Part shown: positions 1 through 12,661 of the stretch, piece after piece
Position numbering within the stretch: the stretch's first letter is position 1
Layout of the letters: every line of letters begins with the position of its first letter
Assembly: GCF_030450125.1 (NCBI RefSeq)
Contig: NZ_CP123923.1
Coordinates: 6,076,001 to 6,140,000 of the forward strand
Length of the DNA stretch: 64,000 nt
Reading direction: 5' to 3'
Origin: Streptomyces sp. WP-1
GTDB taxonomy: Bacteria; Actinomycetota; Actinomycetes; Streptomycetales; Streptomycetaceae
Notes under the pieces: generated by a model
The model's database searches: none
Seen by the model: only the letters and a program-made list of their open reading frames with translations
What the model was told of the DNA's origin: nothing
Position numbers and translations under genes: made by a program

Positions 1-654
1 CAGCTCCGCCGCGCGCCGCACCGACTCCTCCGGCAGCCCCAGCGCCGAGCCCCACACCGCGTCGTCCAGCCGCCCGGCCCGCGCCAGCGCCCCGGCGACC
101 TCGGCGGCCTGCCGCCCGAACTTGTACGCCACGACCGTCCCCGGACCGGCCAGCGCCTCCTCCAGCACCGCCGCGCCCGCCGTCACCGGCACCAGCGTCA
201 GCGGCTCGGTGCCCTCGGTCAGCACGGCACCGGAGCGCGCCGCGAGATCCTGCATGGCGGTGATCCCGGGCACGGTCTCCACGACCACCCCGGGCACCAG
301 CCCGGCGATGGTCTGCGCGAGATACGTGAACGTCGAGTACACGTTCGGGTCCCCGATGGTGGCGAACGCGACCGAGCCGTGCCGCCCCAGCAGCTCCGCG
401 ACCCGCGCGCCCGCCGCGTCCCAGGCGGCCTCCCGGCGCGCCCGGTCGGACCGCTCGTTCAGCGCGAACACCACGCGGACGATCTTCTCCCCGGACACGT
501 AGTGCGCCACGGTCGCCTCGGCCCGCCCGCGCTCACCGCTGTCCATCACGGGGACGACGACCACCTCGGCCGCCCGCAGCGCGTTGACCCCCTTCACGGT
601 CACCAGCTCCGGGTCCCCGGGGCCGACCCCGACACCGATCAGCCTGCTGCTCAT
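1..654 (-). CDS. cobI: Precorrin-2 C20-methyltransferase, 3' end outside window
   Basis: SAM-dependent methylation of precorrin-2 (or cobalt-factor II) at C20 in the corrin pathway, cytoplasmic. The first 218 codons are visible. The tetrapyrrole-methylase signature GVGPGDPELVTVKG lies at residues 7-20 and the glycine-rich GDPNVYSTF at about 101-109; both are typical of CobI/CbiL. The ATG at 654 overlaps the cobB stop as ATGA, so it is the last visible member of the cob operon and translationally coupled. The C-terminus lies beyond position 1. Other tetrapyrrole methylases (CobJ, CobM) are less likely because of the GDPNVYST loop. Confidence 0.88.
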   Translation of the reverse strand, partial: MSSRLIGVGVGPGDPELVTVKGVNALRAAEVVVVPVMDSGERGRAEATVAHYVSGEKIVRVVFALNERSDRARREAAWDAAGARVAELLGRHGSVAFATIGDPNVYSTFTYLAQTIAGLVPGVVVETVPGITAMQDLAARSGAVLTEGTEPLTLVPVTAGAAVLEEALAGPGTVVAYKFGRQAAEVAGALARAGRLDDAVWGSALGLPEESVRRAAEL

Positions 655-2033
655 GACGTCCGGCACCTCTCCACGAACCGATGGGCGACACCGGGCTCGG
701 ACGCCCAGTGCGTGTGCAGATAACTCGCGTGCACGCCCCGCTGTACAAAACCCTCGACCCGCCGCTCCCGGCCCCAAAACCCCCAGGCGGGCACGGCACC
801 GGCCCCCGGCTCCACCACGGTGCGGTGGAACTCGTGCCCCCGCATCCGCGTCCCGGCACCGGCCAGCACACTGTCCCCGACGGCCACGGCATCCCGGTAC
901 CCGAGCGTGAGCCGCTCCGCCATCCGCGCGGTGGCGTCCAGCACGCCGCACATGGGACTGCCGTCCAACTCCCGGCACAGGTAGAGGAGTCCGGCACACT
1001 CGGCGGCGATCGGCGCGCCACGCTCCGCGAGTTCGGACACGGCGGCCCGGAGCGGCTTGTTGGCCGACAGCTCGGCGGTGTACACCTCGGGGAACCCGCC
1101 GCCGATGACCAGCCCGGCGGTGCCGTCGGGCAGTTCCTCGTCACGAAGCGGATCGAAGGTGACGACGTCGGCGCCGGCGGCGGTGAGGAGTTCGGTGTGC
1201 TCGGCGTAGGAGAAGGTGAAGGCGGGGCCACCGGCGACGGCGATTTTGGGCCTTGGCCTTCCAGTTCGCTGAGACGGGTGGTCGTGGGTGGGCGAGAAGT
1301 CGGGGGTCCAGGGGGCGGAGCCCCCTGGGACGGCGCCCGCGGAACGCGCCAGCCTCTCCAGCGCGGGCAGATCACACCCACCGGCCACCAACGCCGCCAT
1401 CTCCGCAACGGCGTCCACCGCGACCCCGCGCCGCTCGGCCACCGGAACCAACCCCAGATGCCGGGAAGGCGTCTCCACCAGCGGAGCCCGCCGCAACACC
1501 CCCAGCACCGGCACCCCGACGGACTCCAGCGCCTCCCGCAACAGAGCCTCGTGCCGCGCCGACCCCACCTTGTTCAGGATCACGCCCCCGACCCGCACCC
1601 GCGGATCCCACGACACGAACCCGTGCACCAGCGCCGCCACCGACCGCGACTGCGCCGACGCGTCCACCACCAGCACCACCGGCGCCCCCAGCAGCTTCGC
1701 CACCTGCGCGGTGGACGCCAGCTCACCCTCCCCGGCCGCACCGTCGTACAGCCCCATCACACCCTCGACCACGGCGAGGTCGCACCCCCGCGCCCCGTGC
1801 AGGAAGAGCGGAGCGATCAGCTCCGGCCCGCACAGGTACGCGTCCAGGTTCCGCCCCGTCCGCCCGGTCGCGAGCGCGTGATACCCGGGATCGATGTAGT
1901 CCGGCCCGACCTTGTGCGGGGACACGGCGAGCCCCCGCGCGGCGAACGCGGCCATCAGCCCCGTGGCCACGGTGGTCTTGCCGCTGCCCGAGGAGGGCGC
2001 GGCGACGACCAGCCGCGGCATCGACGGTGTCAC
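651..2033 (-). CDS. cobB: Cobyrinic acid a,c-diamide synthase (glutamine-hydrolysing)
   Basis: Amidates the a and c carboxylates of (hydrogeno)byrinic acid using glutamine and ATP. With a GTG start at 2033 the protein has 460 residues, the usual size. The N-terminal synthetase half carries the P-loop APSSGSGKT at about 12-20. The C-terminal class I glutaminase half has a nucleophile Cys at about 346 (AECAGLLYL) and a late HTH motif near 440. The GTG overlaps the cobO stop as GTGA, which decides the start over the in-frame ATG at 2021. The 4-nt overlaps on both sides indicate tight operon coupling. Confidence 0.93.
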   Translation of the reverse strand: MTPSMPRLVVAAPSSGSGKTTVATGLMAAFAARGLAVSPHKVGPDYIDPGYHALATGRTGRNLDAYLCGPELIAPLFLHGARGCDLAVVEGVMGLYDGAAGEGELASTAQVAKLLGAPVVLVVDASAQSRSVAALVHGFVSWDPRVRVGGVILNKVGSARHEALLREALESVGVPVLGVLRRAPLVETPSRHLGLVPVAERRGVAVDAVAEMAALVAGGCDLPALERLARSAGAVPGGSAPWTPDFSPTHDHPSQRTGRPRPKIAVAGGPAFTFSYAEHTELLTAAGADVVTFDPLRDEELPDGTAGLVIGGGFPEVYTAELSANKPLRAAVSELAERGAPIAAECAGLLYLCRELDGSPMCGVLDATARMAERLTLGYRDAVAVGDSVLAGAGTRMRGHEFHRTVVEPGAGAVPAWGFWGRERRVEGFVQRGVHASYLHTHWASEPGVAHRFVERCRTS

Positions 2034-2629
2034 CACTCGATGCCCTTCTGGCCCTTCTGCCCCACGTCCATGGGGTGCTTGACCTTGGACATGTCGGTCA
2101 CGAGATCCGCGAAGTCCACCAGCTTCGCCGGCGCGTTCCGCCCGGTGATCACCACATGCTGGGTACCGGGACGGCCGCGCAGCACCTCCACGACCTCCTC
2201 GGTGTCCACCCACCCCCAGTGCATCGGGTACGCGAACTCGTCGAGGACGTAGAACCGGTACGTCTCGGCCGCCAGGTCACGCTTGACCTGCTCCCAGCCC
2301 TCCCGCGCCTTCTCCTCGTTGTCCATCTGCGCGTCCCGCTGCACCCAGGACCAGCCCTCGCCCATCTTGTGCCAGTCCACGCGCCCGCCCTCGCCGGAGG
2401 CCCCGAGCACCCGCAGCGCGTTCTCCTCGCCGACCTTCCACTTCGCCGACTTGACGAACTGGAACACCCCGATGGGCCACCCCTGGTTCCAGGCCCGCAG
2501 CGCCAGCCCGAACGCGGCGGTGGACTTCCCCTTGCCGACGCCCGTGTGCACCACCACCAGCGGCCGGTTGCGACGCTGACGGGTCGTCAGTCCGTCGTCC
2601 GGTACGACACTCGGCTGTCCCTGCGGCAC
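2030..2629 (-). CDS. cobO: Cob(I)yrinic acid a,c-diamide adenosyltransferase
   Basis: Transfers the adenosyl group of ATP to Co(I) corrinoid (CobA/CobO/BtuR family). It has 199 residues with P-loop GVGKGKST at 30-37, a conserved VFQFVKSAKWKVGEEN stretch, and the Walker-B-like YVLDEF. The GTG start at 2629 shares one base with the TAG stop of the chelatase gene (TAGTG), and the stop overlaps cobB as GTGA. The N-terminal 20 residues are variable, as in other family members. Position in the operon fits adenosylation after cobalt insertion. Confidence 0.93.
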   Translation of the reverse strand: MPQGQPSVVPDDGLTTRQRRNRPLVVVHTGVGKGKSTAAFGLALRAWNQGWPIGVFQFVKSAKWKVGEENALRVLGASGEGGRVDWHKMGEGWSWVQRDAQMDNEEKAREGWEQVKRDLAAETYRFYVLDEFAYPMHWGWVDTEEVVEVLRGRPGTQHVVITGRNAPAKLVDFADLVTDMSKVKHPMDVGQKGQKGIEW

Positions 2630-4625
2630 TACGCGGCCCTCCTCGACGTCCCCTGCACATCCCGTACCAGCCCGGCGATGGAGTCCGCCCGCAGCTCGTC
2701 CAACGTGACGGCCGTACCCGCGAGTTCACCCGCGAGCTGCCCGGCGAGCCCGAGCCGTACCGGCCCCGACTCGCAGTCCACGACCACCGAGGCGACCTGC
2801 TCGGCCGCGAACAGCCGCGCCGCCCGCCCCGCGAGCGCCACCGGCTCCGGACCGCCCGTCGCCCGGCCGTCCGTGACGACGACCAGCAGCGCCCGCCGCG
2901 CCGGATCCCGCAACCGCTCCACCCGCAGCACCTCGTGCGCCTTGAGCAGCCCCGCCGCGAGCGGGGTACGGCCGCCCGTCGGCAGCGACTGAAGCCGTAC
3001 GGCCGCCGCGTCGACCGAGGACGTCGGCGGCAGCGCCACGTCCGCGCCGGAGCCCCGGAAGGTCACCAGACCCACCTTGTCCCGCCGCTGATAGGCGTCG
3101 AGCAGCAGCGACAGCACGGCACCCTTCACCGCGCCCATCCGCTGCCGGGCCGCCATCGACCCCGAGGCGTCCACCACGAACAGCACGAGATTGCCCTCGC
3201 GCCCCTCCCGGCTCGCCTGCCGCAGATCGTCCCGGCGGACCACGAGGCCGGGCCCGGACCGGCCGCGCGCCCGCTGATGCGGCGCCGCCGCCTGCACGGT
3301 CGCCGCCAGATGCAGCTTGGTCAGCGCCCCCTGCGGCCGCCGCGCCCCCGTGGTCCGGCCGTGCTCGGTCCGCGCCCGCGAACGCCGCCCGGCGGCACCC
3401 TCCCCGATCCCGGGCACGCTGAGCACCTTGGTCCGGAACGGCTCGGCCGCCCGCACCGGGGACTGCTCACCCGCGCCGGCACCGGCGGGCTGCGGCTCCC
3501 CGCCCTCACCGGCCTCCGGCCGCGCGGCGGTGTCCCCGCCGCCCTCGGGACCGGACTCGGGCGCCGGCTGCCCGCCGCCACCGGGACCGTCGGGATCGTC
3601 GTCGCCGTCCCCGTCCTGACCGGCGGACTGCTCCAGCGTCTCGTCCAGCTTGTCCTCGTCCAGGCCCGGCGCGTCGAAGGGGTTGCGGCGCCTGCGGTGC
3701 GGCAGCGCGAGCAGCGCCGCCTGCCGTACGTCCTCCGCGAGCACGTCCGTCCGCCCGTCCCACGCCGCCAGCGCGGTCGCCGTGCGCGCCATCACGATGT
3801 CGGCGCGCATGCCGTCCACCTCGAAGGCCGCGCAGGTCGCCGCGATCTGCCGCAGCGCCGCGTCACCGAGGCGCACCTGGGGCAGCAACTCCCGTGCCGC
3901 GACGATCCGCTGCCGTACGGCGGCCTCCTCGCCGGCCCAGCGCGCGGCGAAGGCGGCGGGGTCGTCGTCGTACGCGAGGCGCCGTCGTACGACCTCCACC
4001 CGCTGGTCCGGCTCCCGCGAGGCGGCGACCTCGACGGTCAGCCCGAACCGGTCGAGCAGCTGCGGCCGCAGCTCGCCCTCCTCCGGGTTCATGGTCCCGA
4101 CGAGCAGGAACTTCGAGGCGTGCCGCACCGAGACGCCCTCGCGCTCCACGTAGGAGGCGCCCATCGCCGCCGCGTCCAGCAGCAGGTCGACCAGGTGGTC
4201 GTGGAGCAGGTTGACCTCGTCCACGTACAGGATCCCGCGGTGCGCGTCGGCCAGCAGGCCCGGCTCGAACGCCTTCACGCCCTCCGCGAGCGCCCGCTCG
4301 ATGTCCAGCGCCCCGACCAGCCGGTCCTCCGAGGCCCCGACGGGCAACTCGACCATCCGCGCGGCCCGTTCGCCACCCGGACCCGCCTCGTGCGGCCCGT
4401 CCGGGCACCCCGGGTCGGGCGCCGCGGGGGCACAGGAGAACCGGCACCCGGGCACCACGGCCACCTCGGGCAGCAGTGCCGAAAGGGCCCGTACCGCGGT
4501 CGACTTGGCGGTGCCCTTCTCGCCGCGCACCAGCACACCGCCGACCGCCGGGGACACGGCGTTCAGCAGCAGCGCGAGCCGCAGATCGTCCTGGCCGACA
4601 ACGGCCGTGAAAGGAAAGGGGGTGG

Positions 4626-4629
<4 letters not shown>
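2629..4629 (-). CDS. Cobaltochelatase accessory subunit, fused ChlI/ChlD type
   Basis: This 666-residue protein joins an AAA+ motor (ChlI/BchI-like, residues 1 to about 320) and a von Willebrand A domain (ChlD-like, about 480-666) through a Gly/Pro/Glu-rich linker. P-loop GEKGTAKST is at 36-44, Walker B is ILYVDEVNLL, and the MIDAS motif DASGS is at 487-491. It probably powers cobalt insertion by the adjacent CobN. Proteobacteria use separate CobS and CobT, whereas actinobacteria often carry this single-chain version. The ATG overlaps the cobN stop as ATGA. Magnesium chelatase is excluded by context, since no bacteriochlorophyll genes are present. Confidence 0.88.
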
Positions 4630-8278
<3,649 letters not shown>

Positions 8279-8282
<4 letters not shown>

Positions 8283-9787
8283 GCGGGCGCTCCCGGTGGG
8301 ATGAAGGGCAGTCCTTGCGGCGCGCCGGACTCGATGAGCCGCCACAGCGCGTCCGTGTCCGCGTGCTGTTCGATCAGATCGCCGAGCCGGTCCAGCTGCT
8401 CCTCGCGCAGCGCGGCGAAGGAGGTGTCCGGCGCGGGCACGAAGCGGCGGCCCGCGGCGGCGGCCACCTCGCGCAGGAAGGCCCGGCGGAAGCCGTCCGA
8501 CTCCAGTGAGCCGTGCCAGTGGGTGCCCCAGGTCGCGCCGACCCGGCAGCCGTCCAGGAAGGCTTCGCCTCCCGTGACGCGGGCGACGCCGTGGTGGATC
8601 TCGTACCCCTCGACCGGTTCGCCGAGGGCCCGGCCGGCGGGGCGGGTGAGGGTCTTCTCGCGGGCGAACCGCACCCGCACGGGCAGCAGTCCGAGGCCGG
8701 GGACCGCGCCGGCCCGCGACTCCACGTCGTCCTCGATGTGCTCGCCGAGGATCTGGAAGCCGCCGCAGATGCCGAGCACGGGCCGGTGCTCGGCGGCCCT
8801 GCGGGCGAGCGCGTCGGCGAGGCCGCGCTCGCGCAGCCACCGCAGCGCCCGGACGGTGCCCCGGGTGCCGGGGACGACGACCAGGTCGGCGTCGGCCAGC
8901 TCCTCCGGGCGGTCCACGAACCGCACCACGACGCCGGGTTCGGCGGCGAGCGCGTCCACGTCGGTGAAGTTGGACATCAGCGGGATCGCGCACACGGCGA
9001 CGCGCAGCACGTCCGCGCCGAGCGGGGGAGCGACGGCCGACTCCCGCACCGTGCCCCGCAGGGAGACGCGGAGGCCGTCCTCCTCGTCGATCCCGAGTCC
9101 GTGCCGGAACGGCAGCACGCCGTACGCCGGCCGCCCGGTGAGGCCCTTGAGCATGTCGAGGCCCGGCTCCAGCAGCGAGACGTCACCGCGGAACTTGTTC
9201 ACCAGGAACCCGGCGACCAGTTCCTGGTCCTCGGGGGAGAGCAGGGCGACGGTGCCGAAGAAGGAGGCGAAGACGCCGCCGCGGTCGATGTCGCCGACGA
9301 CGAGCACGGGCAGCCGGGCGCCGCGCGCGATCCCCATGTTGACGATGTCGGTGCGGCGCAGATTGATCTCGGCCGGGCTGCCCGCGCCCTCGCAGATCAC
9401 CGCGTCGTACTGCCCGCGCAGCTCGGCCAGGCAGTCCAGCACCGTGCCCAGCAGCCGCTGCCGGCGCCCGCCGTGGTAGCCGCGCGCGCTCATCTCGCCC
9501 ACCGGTTTGCCCAGCAGCACCACCTGGCTGCTCTGCTCGCCGCCCGGCTTGAGCAGCACGGGGTTCATCTGCGCGGTCGGCTCGATCCGGCACGCCTGGG
9601 CCTGCATGGCCTGCGCCCGGCCGATCTCGGCGCCCTCACGGGTGACGAAGGAGTTGAGGGACATGTTCTGCGCCTTGAACGGCGCGACCTTCACGCCCTG
9701 GCGCACCAGCCACCGGCAGATCCCGGCCGTCACGACGCTCTTGCCGGCGTCGGAGGTGGTGCCGGCGACGAGGAGACCACCGTTCAC
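8279..9787 (-). CDS. cobQ: Cobyric acid synthase
   Basis: Amidates carboxylates b, d, e and g of adenosylcobyrinic acid a,c-diamide, using glutamine and ATP. It has 502 residues. The N-terminal BioD-like P-loop is GTTSDAGKS at about 9-17. The C-terminal glutaminase has its Cys at about 341 ([11 protein letters not shown]) and a WGTHWHG motif downstream. The GTG start at 9787 overlaps the cobD stop as GTGA. It is the second gene of the riboswitch-led operon. The start could only be later if the P-loop were lost, so GTG 9787 is secure. Confidence 0.94.
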
Positions 9788-10737
9788 TTCCCGCGTCCCT
9801 TCGGTCCGTTGACGAAAAGGCGCGCGGCGAGTGTGGTGCCGAGCGCGAGCAGGCCGACGCGCCGGGAGAGCCGTACGGCCCGCCCGATGTCGGGGACTTG
9901 TACGGCCCGTCCGGCAGCGCCGTTGAGCACGGGCCGGTGTTCGACGCGGCCGCCGTAGGAGAGGGTGCCGCCCAGGCGGACGCCGAGGGCGCCCGCGAAG
10001 GACGCCTCCACGGGACCGGCGTTGGGGCTCGGATGGCGGCGGGCGTCCGCGCGCCAGGCCCGCAGGGCGCCGCGCGGATCGGGTCCGGCCGCGGCGGCGA
10101 GGACGGCGGTCAGCCGGGCCCCCGGCCAGCCGGCCACGTCGTCCAGGCGCGCGGACGCCCAGCCGAAGCGGCGGTACCGGGCGGACTTGTGACCCACCAT
10201 CGCGTCCAGGGTGTTGACGGCCCGGAAGCCCAGCAGCCCCGGCACCCCGGCGGCCGCGCCCCACACCAGGGCGCCCACGACCGCGTCGGAGGTGTTCTCG
10301 GCGACCGACTCGACCACGGCCCGTGCGATCCCGTCGGCGTCCAGCGCCTGCGGGTCCCGGCCGCACAGATGCGGCAGCCGGGCGCGGGCCGTCTCGATGT
10401 CCCCGGCCGTCAGGGCGGCCCCGATGGCCTCGGCCTCGCGGGCGAGGGAGGTGCCGCCGACGACGGCCCAGGCGGCCGCGGCGGTCAGGGCGGCGGAGGC
10501 GGCGGGGGAGGGGCGTACGACGTGTGCGGCCAGCGCTCCGAGCGCGACGGCGCCACCGGCGCACACGGTGGTGTGCAGGGTGCCCCAGCCGCGGTGGTCG
10601 TGCCACAACGCGCCCTCGACAGCGGCGGCCGCACGTCCGAACGCGGCGACCGGGTGCCCGCGGCGGGGATCGCCGAGGAGGAGGTCGCCGAGAAGTCCGG
10701 CGGCGGCGCCGTACGCGTAACTGCGATCGGCGGCCAT
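9784..10737 (-). CDS. cobD: Adenosylcobinamide-phosphate synthase
   Basis: Integral membrane CbiB/CobD family protein that attaches aminopropanol (or its phosphate) to adenosylcobyric acid. It has 317 residues. The family stretches [20 protein letters not shown] near the N-terminus and [19 protein letters not shown] in the middle are clear. Several hydrophobic segments are visible. It is the first recognised gene after the cobalamin riboswitch, and a tiny candidate leader ORF ends 4 nt before its ATG. It starts the chain of overlapping genes through cobQ to cobI. Confidence 0.92.
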   Translation of the reverse strand: MAADRSYAYGAAAGLLGDLLLGDPRRGHPVAAFGRAAAAVEGALWHDHRGWGTLHTTVCAGGAVALGALAAHVVRPSPAASAALTAAAAWAVVGGTSLAREAEAIGAALTAGDIETARARLPHLCGRDPQALDADGIARAVVESVAENTSDAVVGALVWGAAAGVPGLLGFRAVNTLDAMVGHKSARYRRFGWASARLDDVAGWPGARLTAVLAAAAGPDPRGALRAWRADARRHPSPNAGPVEASFAGALGVRLGGTLSYGGRVEHRPVLNGAAGRAVQVPDIGRAVRLSRRVGLLALGTTLAARLFVNGPKGRGK

Positions 10738-10741
10738 CGGC

Positions 10742-10801
10742 TCAGTCGGCCGTGGTCACCGTGGCGGTGGTCCTGGTACTGGTCCTTCGGCAGCCGGGCA
10801 T
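10742..10801 (-). CDS. Candidate 19-codon leader ORF between riboswitch and cobD
   Basis: An ATG at 10801 opens a 19-residue frame (MPGCRRTSTRTTATVTTAD) rich in Thr and Arg. It ends in TGA at 10744-10742, only 4 nt before the cobD ATG. A purine-rich stretch (GAGTGAGGA) lies about 10 nt upstream of the ATG and could be a ribosome site. It sits immediately after the cobalamin riboswitch, so it could translationally couple cobD to riboswitch-controlled initiation. I do not recognise the peptide; it may be chance. Confidence 0.3.
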   Translation of the reverse strand: MPGCRRTSTRTTATVTTAD

Positions 10802-10844
10802 GGCGATGTGTCCTCACTCAGGGTGTCCGCGCCCTGGTTCGACG

Positions 10845-10990
10845 TGATCGGCGGCGAGAGTTCCTGGCTACCCGGGGAGTTCTTCCCCGGTGACAGTGGC
10901 GGGACCGCGCCGGATTCGCACCGGCTTCCTCTCCTGCTGCCGTACATGGCGTGGGCAGTCCACCACGCCCCCGGAACGGCCGTCAACTTG
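10845..10990 (-). promoter_or_regulatory. Cobalamin (AdoCbl) riboswitch upstream of the cob operon
   Basis: On the minus strand the invariant core GGAAGCCGGTGCGAATCC, followed by the GGTCCCGCCACTGT element, covers 10893-10929. A B12-box-like segment (TAGCCAGGAACTCTCGCCGCC) lies at 10850-10870. The order and spacing match the cobalamin riboswitch class. It precedes cobD by about 110 nt, so B12 should repress the whole cobD-to-cobI unit, probably at translation initiation. The 5' limit near 10990 is approximate. Confidence 0.93.
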
Positions 10991-11049
10991 CCGTTGACCT
11001 GCGGGAGTGTGCAGATTCCCACACCACGAGGGGTGGCCGGGCACGCGAG

Positions 11050-11083
11050 AGGCTCCCCTGCCGCGGGCGGCGGAGGGGAGCCT
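11050..11083 (-). terminator. Hairpin terminator after the phosphate-transport genes
   Basis: A perfect 10-bp inverted repeat (AGGCTCCCCT/AGGGGAGCCT) with a 14-nt loop sits 38 nt past the stop of the small membrane protein gene and upstream of the cob riboswitch. It has no long U run, as is common in Streptomyces. It would insulate the cob operon from read-through. Confidence 0.7.
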
Positions 11084-11120
11084 TCGGGAAACTGCCGGGA
11101 CCCGGGACCGGGCCCCGGGC

Positions 11121-11348
11121 TCAGGACTTGGAGACGATGAGGAGGATGCCGTACGCCACCGCCGCCGCGCAGGCCGCGAAGCAGACGTAGGCGCCGGTGA
11201 CGGCGAGCGTGGCGGAGCCGCCCTCGGCCGCGGCCTTCTCGCGCCGGGCCAGGCCGTTGACGCCGAGGGTGAACAGGACCACCAGGCCGACGGTGAACGC
11301 GAGGCTGACGCCGAAGACGGAGCCGATGGCCGCCCAGTCGATCTTCAT
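11121..11348 (-). CDS. Small membrane protein linked to the PiT transporter
   Basis: A 75-residue protein with two hydrophobic segments (about 8-30 and 47-70) separated by a short charged loop (ARREKAAAEGG). It lies 32 nt downstream of the phosphate transporter gene on the same strand and ends before a strong hairpin, so the two are likely co-transcribed. A role beside phosphate transport is an inference from position only; I recognise no domain. The ATG start at 11348 follows a weak purine-rich stretch. Confidence 0.75.
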   Translation of the reverse strand: MKIDWAAIGSVFGVSLAFTVGLVVLFTLGVNGLARREKAAAEGGSATLAVTGAYVCFAACAAAVAYGILLIVSKS

Positions 11349-11380
11349 GGGGTTGCTTCCTTGGTGAACGGGGCTCGGGG

Positions 11381-12649
11381 TCAGACGGTGGCGGCCGGCG
11401 GGGCCGCGGCGGCGGGGGCCGCCGGTCCGGCGGCCGGGGCCTGTGCGGGGGCCGGGATGGTGGCCGTGAGGTCCTCGGTGATCGTGCCGGCGGGCGGGGG
11501 GCTCACCGCGGCGATGGCGGTGGTCACCACGCCGGAGGGCTCCGCGGCCGGGTCGGCGACCACATTGGTGTGGTCGATGACCTCGCGCCGGGACAGCTTG
11601 TAGATCCAGGCGCTCGCGGCGACCAGGAAGACGGCGACCGCCGCGGTGCCCCCGTCACCGAGTTCGGTGACGGCCTCGGCGCCCGCGCCGACCAGCGCGG
11701 CGGCCGGCAGGGTGAGCACCCAGGCGACGGCCATCCGGGTCGCGGTGGACCAGCGGACCACACCGCCCTTGCGGCCGAGACCCGAGCCCATCACCGCGCC
11801 GGAGACGACATGGGTGGTGGAGAGGGAGAAGCCGAGGTGGGAGGAGGCCAGGATGGCGGTCGCGGCGCTGGTCTGCGCGGCGAAGCCCTGCCGGGGCTCC
11901 AGATCGGTCAGGCCCGTGCCCATGGTGCGGATGATGCGCCAGCCGCCGATGTAGGTGCCGAGCGCGATGGCGAGGCCCGCGGAGAGGATCACCCAGGTGG
12001 GAGGGTTGGAGCCGGGGGCGATGGCGCCGCCCGCGATCAGCGCGAGGGTGATGATGCCCATCGTCTTCTGCGCGTCGTTGGTGCCGTGCGCGAGGGAGAC
12101 CAGCGCGGCGGAGGCGACCTGGCCGACGCGGAAGCCCTTGCGGGTGGCCTCGCCCTCGGTCCTGGTGCCGGCGCCGTAGGAGAGCCGGGTGGCCACCAGC
12201 GCGGCGATCCCCGCCACGACCGGCGCGGCGACCGCGGGCAGCAGCACCTTGGTGACCAGGACCCCGCCGTGCACGGCGCCGAATCCGGCGGAGGCGACGG
12301 CGGCGCCGATCAGACCGCCCATCAGGGCGTGCGAGGAACTGGAGGGCAGGCCCACCAGCCAGGTCAGCAGGTTCCAGAGGATCGCGCCGACCAGGGCGGC
12401 GAAGATGACCTCGGGGCGGATGCCGCTCTCGTCGACGAGTCCCTTGGAGATCGTGTTGGCGACCTCCACGGAGAGGAAGGCGCCCACCAGGTTGAGGGTG
12501 GCGGACATGGCTACCGCGAGCTTCGGCTTCATCGCGCCGGTGGAGATGGTGGTGGCCATCGCGTTCGCGGTGTCGTGGAAACCGTTCGTGAAATCAAACG
12601 CGAGTGCGGTGACCACCACAATCGCGAGGATCAGCGAGAAGCTTTCCAT
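11381..12649 (-). CDS. pit: Low-affinity inorganic phosphate transporter (PiT family)
   Basis: Integral membrane metal-phosphate:H+ symporter, 422 residues. The PiT signature GFHDTANAMATTISTGA lies at about 23-39, and its internal repeat partner SLAHGTNDAQKTMGI is in the middle, as expected for the duplicated PiT fold. Many hydrophobic helices are visible, with an Ala/Pro-rich C-terminal tail. Its ATG lies only 12 nt after the lysozyme gene, and PHO-box-like repeats lie just upstream inside that gene's 3' end, suggesting PhoP control. S. coelicolor carries similar pitH genes. Confidence 0.93.
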   Translation of the reverse strand: MESFSLILAIVVVTALAFDFTNGFHDTANAMATTISTGAMKPKLAVAMSATLNLVGAFLSVEVANTISKGLVDESGIRPEVIFAALVGAILWNLLTWLVGLPSSSSHALMGGLIGAAVASAGFGAVHGGVLVTKVLLPAVAAPVVAGIAALVATRLSYGAGTRTEGEATRKGFRVGQVASAALVSLAHGTNDAQKTMGIITLALIAGGAIAPGSNPPTWVILSAGLAIALGTYIGGWRIIRTMGTGLTDLEPRQGFAAQTSAATAILASSHLGFSLSTTHVVSGAVMGSGLGRKGGVVRWSTATRMAVAWVLTLPAAALVGAGAEAVTELGDGGTAAVAVFLVAASAWIYKLSRREVIDHTNVVADPAAEPSGVVTTAIAAVSPPPAGTITEDLTATIPAPAQAPAAGPAAPAAAAPPAATV

Positions 12650-12661
12650 TTACCCAGACAA

